Positions 1 through 6,198 of a DNA stretch of 6,261 bases are shown here, in pieces. Origin of the DNA: Aquificaceae bacterium (GTDB lineage: Bacteria; Aquificota; Aquificia; Aquificales; Aquificaceae). A program made the translations under genes and the position numbers. The notes under the pieces are model-generated. The model saw only the letters and a list, made by a program, of their open reading frames with translations, was not told the origin of the DNA and did not search any database. How positions within the stretch are numbered: the first letter of the stretch is position 1; every line of letters starts with the position of its first letter. The DNA lies in NCBI GenBank assembly GCA_015492115.1, contig WGFS01000172.1:1-6261 (forward strand). The letters are read 5' to 3'.

Positions 1-1359
1 ACTATAAGGAAGAACATAAGTCTTGAAGAGGTTCACGACCTCCTGGGTGTGAGGATAATAGTGGATACGGTTCAGGAGTGTTACGTTGTCCTCGGTTTGA
101 TCCACAGCCTCTTCAAGCCAGTTCCCGGTAAGTTCAAGGACTACATATCTCTGCCCAAGCCCAACCTCTACCAGTCCCTCCACACCACGGTGATAGCCGA
201 GAAGGGTAAGATGGTTGAGTTCCAGATAAGGACTTGGGAGATGCACCTCAGGGCTGAGAAGGGAATAGCCGCCCACTGGGCTTACAAGGAAGGGAAGGAG
301 AAGGCACACGAGGAGGAGATATTCACCTGGCTGAGGGAGCTCGTTGAGAACATACAGGGGAGCAAGAACCCCTCCGAAGTTCTTGACAACCTCAAGAGGG
401 AGCTCTTCTCTGAGGAAGTCTTCGTCTTCACGCCCAAGGGCGACCTCATCGTCCTCCCCTACGGTGCAACACCCGTTGACTTCGCCTATCACATACATAC
501 CGAGGTGGGGAACCACTGCACCGGTGCCAAGGTGAACGGAAGGATAGTCCCCCTTAACTACAAGCTCCAGAGCGGAGACCAGGTTGAGATAATCACGAGT
601 CCCAACAAGGATCCCAACCCCGACTGGCTGAAGTTCGTTGTCACTTCAAAGGCTAAGAACAGGATAAAGCACTACGTGAAGCAGAGGGAGAGAGAGACCT
701 TCCTTGCGGAAGGTAAGAGGCTCTTTGACAGAGCCAGAGAGACCCTGAACCTCTCCTCCGAGGAGTTCCTGAAGAGGTTAAAGTCAAAGGTGCGCTTCAA
801 GGACGAGGAGGAGCTTTACATAGCCCTCGGGAGCGGTAAGCTCTCGGTAAACAGGGTGGTGAGCCTCCTTTCACCTAAAAAGAAAGCTACCGCCGAAAAA
901 CCCAGAGGTGAGGGCAGGGGACAGGTGGCCATGGACGGGCTTGAGGGGGTTATGTACGAGGTCGGGAGGTGCTGTAACCCCGTTCCCGGTGACGAGATAT
1001 ACGGCGTTGTGACGAGGGGAAAGGGCATAGTCCTGCACGAGAAAGGTTGTGCAAACCTCAGATACGTGGCTGAGCACTTCCCTGAGAAGGTCTTCAAGGT
1101 GAAGCTTAAACCCGAAGGAAAGTTCAGAACCAGGATAAGGGTGAGGGCTAAGGACAGGATAGGGATACTGTCCGAGATAGCTAAGAACATAGCGGAGAGC
1201 GGTTCAAACATATGGGAGTCAACCACAAAGACCATGGGAGATGGAACAGCCTTCATGGACTTTACGATAGATGTTACCAACAAGAGGCACCTCAAAGATG
1301 TTATGAAGTCTATAAGGTCAGTTGAGGGTGTTGAGAGCTGTTCAAGGCTCTACTCCTGA
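1..1359 (+). CDS. spoT: RelA/SpoT-type (p)ppGpp synthetase/hydrolase, 5'-truncated by window edge
   Basis: Long RSH enzyme that makes, and probably also degrades, the alarmone (p)ppGpp in the cytoplasm. The frame is open from base 1, so the gene enters from upstream; 452 residues are visible and the N-terminal HD hydrolase domain and start of the synthetase domain are missing (family length is about 700). Numbering from base 1: synthetase Asp13 in DLLGVRII, the substrate-binding loop PNLYQSLHTT with Tyr57, and catalytic Glu73 in VEFQIRT, followed by AEKGIAAHWAYK. The TGS domain spans about 140-200 (VFVFTPKGDLIVLPYGATP). The Cys-pair (RIS/zinc-finger-like) domain spans about 317-355 with Cys324-Cys325 and HEKGC, and the C-terminal ACT domain about 378-449. 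All regulatory domains look intact. Whether the hydrolase is active cannot be judged, so the choice between Rel, SpoT and RelA is open; a single bifunctional enzyme is most likely. It converges on lnt and overlaps its end by 10 bp. Confidence 0.95.
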   Translation, partial: TIRKNISLEEVHDLLGVRIIVDTVQECYVVLGLIHSLFKPVPGKFKDYISLPKPNLYQSLHTTVIAEKGKMVEFQIRTWEMHLRAEKGIAAHWAYKEGKEKAHEEEIFTWLRELVENIQGSKNPSEVLDNLKRELFSEEVFVFTPKGDLIVLPYGATPVDFAYHIHTEVGNHCTGAKVNGRIVPLNYKLQSGDQVEIITSPNKDPNPDWLKFVVTSKAKNRIKHYVKQRERETFLAEGKRLFDRARETLNLSSEEFLKRLKSKVRFKDEEELYIALGSGKLSVNRVVSLLSPKKKATAEKPRGEGRGQVAMDGLEGVMYEVGRCCNPVPGDEIYGVVTRGKGIVLHEKGCANLRYVAEHFPEKVFKVKLKPEGKFRTRIRVRAKDRIGILSEIAKNIAESGSNIWESTTKTMGDGTAFMDFTIDVTNKRHLKDVMKSIRSVEGVESCSRLYS

Positions 1360-1369
1360 AAGGAGTAGA
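1349..1369. terminator. Perfect inverted repeat over both convergent stop codons, possible bidirectional terminator
   Basis: The arms TCTACTCCT (1349-1357) and AGGAGTAGA (1361-1369) are perfect reverse complements around a 3-base loop, GAA. The hairpin includes the TGA of the RelA/SpoT gene (1357-1359) and the TAG of lnt (1352-1350), so both messages would fold at their last codons. Its position at the junction of two convergent genes suggests a shared transcript end. It is not a canonical intrinsic terminator: neither strand has a T run after the stem. The only homopolymer is A6 at 1372-1377, which reads as T6 before the stem on the minus strand. It could instead be an RNA 3'-end stabiliser or a Rho-dependent end. 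Confidence 0.5.
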
Positions 1370-2684
1370 TCAAAAAACCTTCCCTGCCGTAAGGTATCCT
1401 CTTGAGCACACTTCCGTCCGGTGATATGACAGCGGAGGGACCCGTGTTGTTTACCCAGAGAACGAACCTTCTGTTCTCAACAGCCCTGACACGTGCCTGT
1501 CTCAGATGCTGGAAGGTTCCGTCCGAGTCTCTGAACCACCCATCGTTGGTGAATACCGCTATAAGGTCTCCGCAGTCTGCGAACTTCCTGACCAAGGAGT
1601 AGTAGGATACCTCAAAGCAGATCGGAGTCCCCAATCTAAACCCCTTAGCTTTAACACACCTCACATCCTGCCCCGGTACGTAGTCTGTCCCTCCTATGGC
1701 ACCGAATATCTCCTTTGTAAAGCCGAAGGGGAAGGGGACATACTCTCCGAAGGGGAGGAGCCTGGACTTGTCGTAGAAGTCAACCACCCTGCCCTTCTCA
1801 ATGACGAAGACGGAGTTGTAGGGCTCCCACCCCTCTCCGAACCTTATGTCTATGAGTCCCGTAACGACCGTGAACTTCTGCGAGTAAGAGAGAAGTTTTT
1901 TACCCTCAGAGTAAAGTCTGTTGGCTGTAAAGGGGAATGCTGATTCGGGCAGGAACACTATATCGGGTCTTTCCTTTGAGACTTCGTCCAGAAGCTTCCA
2001 GTACTCCGGGAGGTATTCGTAGAACTTCTTCCTGTCCAGCTTTACTTCCTCATCCACGTTGGGCTGGACTATAGCTATCTTCAAACCCTTTGGTCTCACT
2101 GAGCTGAGCCTTATAAAAGGAAGTGGCAGTATAAAAAGGGCTAAGAAGGCTATCAGGAACCTCCTGCTTCTGAAACCGTGAGGGAGGACAGAAAGGTACC
2201 ATACGAGGAGGGAGCCGAGGTAAACACCCCCCGCGCTCAGGTACTCCCTCAGGATGGGAATATCAACGGTGAGCTCCCCCACAAGAAGCCATGGAAATCC
2301 ACCGTAGGGGACGCTTGACCTTAAAGCCTCCGCAAGCACCCACAGGAGGGGGAGCACTATAGGGTTGTACCTGAATACTCTCCAGAGAAGATAGACAGCT
2401 AAAAACTGTATGGACACCAGGAAGATGACCAGAAGAGCTATCAGGGCGTAGGCGACCGGAGTTAAAACGCCTCCGTAGTCTATCATGGCTATTCTTATCC
2501 AGAATAGGGAGGGAAAGAGGGCGAATATACCTGAGAGAAACCAGAAGACAAAACTCCTCTGACCTGCGAGTATGTACAGGGCGGGAAATATCAGGAACCA
2601 CAGATTTAACTTTGAGAAGGCAAGGTAGAAGAGGGCACCGAAAATTAAAGGAAGAGCTATCTTCTCAAGTCCTTTATAAGACAT
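1350..2684 (-). CDS. lnt: Apolipoprotein N-acyltransferase
   Basis: Inner-membrane enzyme that transfers a third acyl chain from a phospholipid to the N-terminal Cys of diacylglyceryl-lipoproteins, the last step of lipoprotein maturation. It is 444 aa. The N-terminal half (about 5-190) is a series of hydrophobic segments including the typical EALR..VPYGGFPWLLVG region. From about 200 a nitrilase-fold (CN hydrolase) domain follows, with catalytic triad Glu247 (FLPESAFPF), Lys306 (YDKSRLLPFGEYVP) and Cys356 (TPICFEV). Glu314, FTNDGWF and QHLRQARVRAVENRR also fit Lnt. Two positions important in E. coli Lnt differ: Leu216 stands where Trp237 is expected, and Phe357 replaces Tyr388. The ATG start lies 28 bp inside the end of the upstream membrane-protein gene, so it is last in the hemL unit and translationally coupled. 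The gene ends within the convergent hairpin. Confidence 0.95.
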   Translation of the reverse strand: MSYKGLEKIALPLIFGALFYLAFSKLNLWFLIFPALYILAGQRSFVFWFLSGIFALFPSLFWIRIAMIDYGGVLTPVAYALIALLVIFLVSIQFLAVYLLWRVFRYNPIVLPLLWVLAEALRSSVPYGGFPWLLVGELTVDIPILREYLSAGGVYLGSLLVWYLSVLPHGFRSRRFLIAFLALFILPLPFIRLSSVRPKGLKIAIVQPNVDEEVKLDRKKFYEYLPEYWKLLDEVSKERPDIVFLPESAFPFTANRLYSEGKKLLSYSQKFTVVTGLIDIRFGEGWEPYNSVFVIEKGRVVDFYDKSRLLPFGEYVPFPFGFTKEIFGAIGGTDYVPGQDVRCVKAKGFRLGTPICFEVSYYSLVRKFADCGDLIAVFTNDGWFRDSDGTFQHLRQARVRAVENRRFVLWVNNTGPSAVISPDGSVLKRIPYGREGFLIYSFQE

Positions 2685-3604
2685 AGGGCGAAGAGGACAC
2701 CTCCTATAAGGGCGCTCAGATACTGGCTCACCAGTCTCCAGAGTATAACAAACACACCGAGTTCAAAGGGCTCAAGAAAAGCTCCAAAGACCGCAAGCCC
2801 ACCGAGTTCACCCACACCGCTACCTCCCGGCGTGGGGCTCATGAATATGGCGTAGAGGAGACTTATCTGCGACAGGAAGAGTTCAAAGAAGCCCTCCTCC
2901 TTACCGAAGGACTTTGCGAGGGCTGGGGCTATCAGGAGGAAGGATATGTAAAGGGCTATGCTTGATGCGACCGATCCGAGGAAGTAGCTCTTCTTCTTGT
3001 ATCCAAATATCTTCAGGTAGTAGACGTACTTTCTTAAACTATCCTTGAGCTTTCCCACAGAGGGCTTGTCCCTGTTTCTTTTTAACAGGATACTCCCTCC
3101 AAAGTACACGAGACCAAAGACGAGAACCACCGCTACGAATATCTCAATTACGGGTATGACCTGTGCCGGGTTCTTATAGAGATGCCACACGAAGAGGGGG
3201 AAGCAAAGTATGAAGAAAGAGAGCCCCGAGATGGTCTTCATCGTAACTATGCTCATCACCTTGTGGATGTTTGCCCCTTTCCTGAGCAACATGTAAACTG
3301 CGGCGAGCTCTCCTCCCATGTGAGCGGGTGTAGCGGTTGCACCGAAGGTGTTCACGAAGGACATGATGTATCCGTAGAGTAGTGAGTACCTGAGATTCAC
3401 AGCCCTTGAGAGTATGTAGAGTCTGAGGTTATCAAAGGTGTGGTAGAGGAATAGAAAGAGGAGTGAGAGGAAAAGGTACCTCTTCTTCAGGTTGAAGAGA
3501 ACACCGAAGGTCTCCTTTGTAACGGTCTTGAAGATTATGTAAGAGAAACTCACAAGCAGTATAAGCACGAGAATGAGGGTACCGTATATAAAGGTCTTTC
3601 TCAT
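2657..3604 (-). CDS. UPF0104 / LPG-synthase-TM family flippase-like membrane protein
   Basis: Integral membrane protein of 315 aa with about seven or eight hydrophobic segments (for example 5-25, 43-63, 75-92, 125-145, 150-172, 208-228, 268-280, 285-310). Family signatures are visible: TPAHMGGELAAVYMLLRKG near residues 92-110, and PTPGGSGVGE near 257-266, the motif typical of this family. The fold is shared with the membrane part of MprF (which flips aminoacyl-phosphatidylglycerol) and with AglD-like proteins. Here there is no attached aminoacyl-transferase domain, so lysyl-PG synthesis is not predicted; movement of a lipid or lipid-linked precursor across the membrane is only an inference from the family. 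The ATG overlaps the hemL stop as TGATG, and the 3' end overlaps lnt by 28 bp, so it is the middle gene of one operon. The pairing with lnt may point to an envelope role, but hemL in the same unit argues against reading too much into context. Confidence 0.85.
   Translation of the reverse strand: MRKTFIYGTLILVLILLVSFSYIIFKTVTKETFGVLFNLKKRYLFLSLLFLFLYHTFDNLRLYILSRAVNLRYSLLYGYIMSFVNTFGATATPAHMGGELAAVYMLLRKGANIHKVMSIVTMKTISGLSFFILCFPLFVWHLYKNPAQVIPVIEIFVAVVLVFGLVYFGGSILLKRNRDKPSVGKLKDSLRKYVYYLKIFGYKKKSYFLGSVASSIALYISFLLIAPALAKSFGKEEGFFELFLSQISLLYAIFMSPTPGGSGVGELGGLAVFGAFLEPFELGVFVILWRLVSQYLSALIGGVLFALCLIKDLRR
2698..2705 (-). promoter_or_regulatory. Possible Shine-Dalgarno for lnt, with long spacing
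   Basis: On the minus strand AGGAGGTG is a full match to the anti-Shine-Dalgarno sequence and is the only candidate upstream of the lnt ATG (2684-2682). The gap is 13 nt, longer than the usual 4-8. No ATG, GTG or TTG lies nearer in the lnt frame. The same bases encode Gly-Gly-Val in the upstream protein, so the match may be coincidental, with lnt mainly served by translational coupling. Confidence 0.4.
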
Positions 3605-4878
3605 CAGAGCTCCTTAACCGCATCCTCCACTCTGTTCAGGGCGTCCTCTATGTGCTCCTCCTCGTGGGCTGTGCTCACAAACCAGGCTTCAAACTGGGCT
3701 GGAGGTATGAGCACACCTTTCTCAAGCAGTTTCTGGAAGAACCTGCCGAAGAGCTCGGTGTCAGAACTCTTGGCACTCTCAAAGTCATAGACTTCCCTTT
3801 CGGTAAAGAACACCGTGAACATTGAACCCACCCTGTTTATCCTGTGAGGTATGCCCTTATCTTTCAGTATCTTGGACACTCCTTTGGACAGCTTGTCCGC
3901 CTTCCTATCAAGCTCACCGTAGGGCTCACTGTCCCTCAGCTCCTTGAGTGTTTCAACGCCAGCGACCATGGCGACCGGGTTCCCCGAGAGGGTTCCAGCC
4001 TGATAAACCGGTCCCTCCGGTGCCACCTGTGACATGATCTCCTTCTTCCCTCCGTAAGCACCCACAGGCATGCCACCGCCGAGAACCTTTCCCATGCAGG
4101 TTATGTCTGGCTCTACACCGAAGAGTTCCTGGGCACCACCCTTTGAGAGCCTGAAGCCTGTTATGACCTCATCAAATATCAGGAGGGACCCGCTGTCGCG
4201 GGTGATCTCTCTGAGAAGCTCAAGGAAGCCCTCCTTGGGCGGGACAACTCCCATGTTTCCAGCGACCGGTTCAACTATCACGCAGGCTATCTCCTCACCG
4301 TGTTTTTCAAAAACCTCCCTTACCGCAGATTCGTCGTTGAAGGGAATAACGAGGGTCAGGTTTGCTATCTCCTCCGGTATCCCGGGAGTTCCGGGTATTG
4401 CAAAGGTCGCCACACCGGAGCCTGCGCTTACAAGGAGGCTGTCGTAGTGCCCGTGGTAACACCCATCAAACTTGACAACCAGTTTCTTCCCCGTTACGCC
4501 CCTCGCCAGCCTTACCGCGGACATAGTCGCTTCCGTTCCTGAGTTAACGAACCTGACCTTCTCCACCGAGGGAACCATCTCAACCACAAGCTGGGCGAGC
4601 TTTACCTCGTGGGGATTGGTCAGACCGAAGGATAGACCCTTCTCAACCTCGTCCTTAACCGCTTTGACAACCTTCGGGTGGGCATGTCCCAGTATGAGGG
4701 GTCCCCACGATGCCAGGAAGTCTATGTACTCCTTTCCGTCCGCATCCCATACCCTGCACCCTCTTCCCTTCACTAAGACTACGGGCTCTCCACCTACAGC
4801 CTTGAAGGCTCTCACAGGGCTGTTCACTCCTCCGGGCATCAACTCCAGGGCTTCCTGAACTATCTTTCTGTTGTTCAT
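3604..4878 (-). CDS. hemL: Glutamate-1-semialdehyde 2,1-aminomutase
   Basis: Cytoplasmic PLP enzyme of the C5 pathway. It converts glutamate-1-semialdehyde, made from glutamyl-tRNA by HemA, into 5-aminolevulinate for heme and other tetrapyrroles. It is 424 aa, normal for the family. The start is supported by the characteristic N terminus ELMPGGVNSPVRAF (residues 12-25). Further motifs are the phosphate-binding NSGTEATMSAVRLAR (112-126), YHGHYDSLL (141-149), PLP-ring Asp236 in FDEVITGFR, the Schiff-base Lys264 in CMGKVLGGGMPVGAYGG, and AGTLSGNP (294-301). These set it apart from other class III aminotransferases such as ArgD or BioA. It is first in the minus-strand unit with the UPF0104 gene and lnt. 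A perfect -10 hexamer lies 10 nt before its ATG and no Shine-Dalgarno is visible, so the message may be nearly leaderless. Confidence 0.97.
   Translation of the reverse strand: MNNRKIVQEALELMPGGVNSPVRAFKAVGGEPVVLVKGRGCRVWDADGKEYIDFLASWGPLILGHAHPKVVKAVKDEVEKGLSFGLTNPHEVKLAQLVVEMVPSVEKVRFVNSGTEATMSAVRLARGVTGKKLVVKFDGCYHGHYDSLLVSAGSGVATFAIPGTPGIPEEIANLTLVIPFNDESAVREVFEKHGEEIACVIVEPVAGNMGVVPPKEGFLELLREITRDSGSLLIFDEVITGFRLSKGGAQELFGVEPDITCMGKVLGGGMPVGAYGGKKEIMSQVAPEGPVYQAGTLSGNPVAMVAGVETLKELRDSEPYGELDRKADKLSKGVSKILKDKGIPHRINRVGSMFTVFFTEREVYDFESAKSSDTELFGRFFQKLLEKGVLIPPAQFEAWFVSTAHEEEHIEDALNRVEDAVKEL
3610..3615 (-). promoter_or_regulatory. Shine-Dalgarno of the UPF0104 gene inside hemL
   Basis: AAGGAG on the minus strand ends 5 nt before the ATG at 3604-3602 and lies in the last codons of hemL. 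With the TGATG stop/start overlap it supports reinitiation or coupled translation, and it confirms the chosen start. Confidence 0.7.
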
Positions 4879-4888
4879 GGCAACTTAA

Positions 4889-4894
4889 ATTATA
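4889..4894 (-). promoter_or_regulatory. -10 element of the hemL promoter
   Basis: On the minus strand this reads TATAAT, a perfect sigma-70 -10 hexamer. Ten nt separate it from the hemL ATG (4878), which would put the transcription start only about 3-5 nt before the start codon. No good TTGACA-like hexamer is present at the usual spacing; the GTTCGG/TTCGGA area is weak. The arm AATTATAA (4888-4895) is the exact reverse complement of TTATAATT (4918-4925), the other promoter's -10. This is prediction only. Confidence 0.6.
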
Positions 4895-4918
4895 AACTCT
4901 TGGGCTAATTCCGAACCT

Positions 4919-4924
4919 TATAAT
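4919..4924 (+). promoter_or_regulatory. -10 element of the transglycosylase gene promoter
   Basis: Perfect TATAAT on the plus strand, 8 nt before the ATG at 4933. A start about 7 nt downstream of it falls at roughly 4930-4932, giving a leaderless or nearly leaderless message. Only a weak GGGG precedes the ATG in place of a Shine-Dalgarno. The -35 zone (about 4896-4902) has no clear TTGACA match and lies in the spacer shared with the hemL promoter, so the two promoters overlap back to back. Confidence 0.6.
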
Positions 4925-4932
4925 TATTGGGG

Positions 4933-6198
4933 ATGAAGAGATTTCTGCTTTTCCTGGGAGGGCTGTTTCTGATCGGATGCACGCCCACGGTCAAGGAGGT
5001 GGCTATATACAGGGGCAAGAAGGATGTGGTTATCGTAAAAAGGGGGAAGTTCCTCTTCAGCGAGGAGGAGAGAAGTTTCATAAAGAAGGAGGCGACCAGG
5101 CTCGGAATAGAGATTCCGAACAGGAAGGAGATAGTGAACCACCTGAGGAACCTCCTCAAAAACAGAAAGAGCCTGGAGATAGCCCTCAAGAGAGCTAACC
5201 TGTACATCCCCTACATAAAGCCCGTGCTGAAAGAGTACGGTCTTCCCGAGGAGCTCGCCCTTCTTCCCCTCGTAGAGAGCGGTTTCAATCCCTTCGCCGT
5301 TTCCAGGTCTGGAGCGGGTGGAATATGGCAGTTGATGCCCTTCACAGCAAGAAGGTACGGGCTGAAGGTTGGATCTTATCTGGACGAGCGTTTTGACCTC
5401 GTGAAGTCCACTCGCGCCGCTGCTGGGTACCTGAAAGACCTCTACAGGATGTTCGGGAACTGGGAGCTCGTCCTCGCTGCGTACAACTGTGGTGAAGGGT
5501 GTGTGAGCAGGAGGACAAAAGGTATTGACTTCTGGAAGTCAAAGTGGGCTCTTCCCGAGCAAACGAGGAAGTATGTTCCCATGTTCTTCGCAGCACTGCT
5601 GATAGCCAGATCCCCTGAGAAGTATGGCTTGAGCGTCAGGCTTGACAGCCTGAGCATAGAGAGAAAGCTCGTCCAGAGAGGAGAGAGGGTGAACGACTTT
5701 GTTAGGAGGACAGGTATAGGGGAGAGCACGTTCAGAGATCTCAATCCCCACATAAAGGGAGACCGGATACCCGGAGGCACGTACGTTTACGTACCAAAGG
5801 GGGCTTACAGAACAATAACGACCAGATTTGCGAAGGCTGAGACCCCCAGGGTAAAGAAGAGAGCTGTGAAACTGAAAAAAGCTCCTGAAAAACCAAAAGT
5901 AAAGACGCTCAAGGTGGTGAGGAGAGCCCCAAAGCTTAGGAAAGGTGTTAAAAAGAAGAAGGTTAAGGTCGCAAAGCTGGAAACCCCGAAGAGACCCGTT
6001 CCTGAGAAACCTGTGAAGAAGGTGTCAGAGTCTAAGCCACCTGTGGTTAAGGAAACTAAGAGGGTCGTTAGCGTGAGAAAACCTGTGGGGAAGTCCGAGT
6101 CCGGAAGGGTGGTCATAAAGTCCATGGGCGAGACCGTCGTCTCAACCACAAAGGTAATCACCCTTGAGAACGGAGCTGTCCTATATATTAAAGAGTGA
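4933..6198 (+). CDS. MltD-like lytic transglycosylase lipoprotein with LysM-like domain and basic tail
   Basis: Predicted membrane-bound lytic murein transglycosylase, cleaving peptidoglycan glycan strands to 1,6-anhydro-MurNAc ends. It has 421 aa from the ATG at 4933; a TTG two codons earlier is less likely. Residues 1-16 form a lipoprotein signal peptide, MKRFLLFLGGLFLIGC, with lipobox LIGC and lipidated Cys16. The SLT domain (about 95-225) has catalytic Glu115 in LLPLVESGFNP, then GAGGIWQLMPFTARRYGL, the STRAAAGYL region, AAYNCGEG (182-189) and LPEQTRKYVPMFFAALLIA, a pattern typical of MltD. Residues 242-289 (RGERVNDFVRRTGIG through NPHIKGDRIPGGTYVYVP) resemble one LysM repeat; E. coli MltD has two. 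Residues 301-390 are low-complexity Lys/Val/Pro with 35 Lys+Arg, 7 Glu and no Asp. The last 30 residues look beta-rich. It overlaps the downstream mobA start by one base and is a likely client of the neighbouring Lnt. Confidence 0.9.
   Translation: MKRFLLFLGGLFLIGCTPTVKEVAIYRGKKDVVIVKRGKFLFSEEERSFIKKEATRLGIEIPNRKEIVNHLRNLLKNRKSLEIALKRANLYIPYIKPVLKEYGLPEELALLPLVESGFNPFAVSRSGAGGIWQLMPFTARRYGLKVGSYLDERFDLVKSTRAAAGYLKDLYRMFGNWELVLAAYNCGEGCVSRRTKGIDFWKSKWALPEQTRKYVPMFFAALLIARSPEKYGLSVRLDSLSIERKLVQRGERVNDFVRRTGIGESTFRDLNPHIKGDRIPGGTYVYVPKGAYRTITTRFAKAETPRVKKRAVKLKKAPEKPKVKTLKVVRRAPKLRKGVKKKKVKVAKLETPKRPVPEKPVKKVSESKPPVVKETKRVVSVRKPVGKSESGRVVIKSMGETVVSTTKVITLENGAVLYIKE

Noticed and set aside
49..51. 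GTG as a start codon for the RelA/SpoT gene
   Set aside because: The frame is open back to base 1 and the upstream codons encode conserved synthetase sequence (DLLGVRII), so this is an internal Val and the gene is truncated by the window.
816..1295. 159-aa open frame on the minus strand
   Set aside because: Fully antisense to the Cys-pair and ACT domains of the RelA/SpoT gene, with no recognisable motif or ribosome site; explained by codon bias in the real gene.
1372..1377. A6 run as the T tract of a minus-strand terminator
   Set aside because: On the minus strand the T6 lies before the hairpin, not after it, so it cannot act as the usual U tract for lnt; on the plus strand it reads as A.
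1506..1943. 145-aa open frame on the plus strand
   Set aside because: Antisense to the catalytic domain of lnt; the translation has no family features.
4472..4858. 128-aa plus-strand frame opposite the hemL 5' half
   Set aside because: Overlaps completely with strongly conserved hemL motifs; the composition looks like a shadow.
4927..4929. TTG as start of the transglycosylase gene
   Set aside because: The ATG at 4933 gives a classic lipoprotein signal peptide beginning MKRFLL; TTG would add only Met-Gly and lies even closer to the -10 box.
5805..6161. 118-aa minus-strand frame rich in Phe, Thr and Leu
   Set aside because: It is the reverse complement of the Lys-rich tail of the transglycosylase, which produces Phe/Leu/Thr runs automatically; no start context or independent signal.
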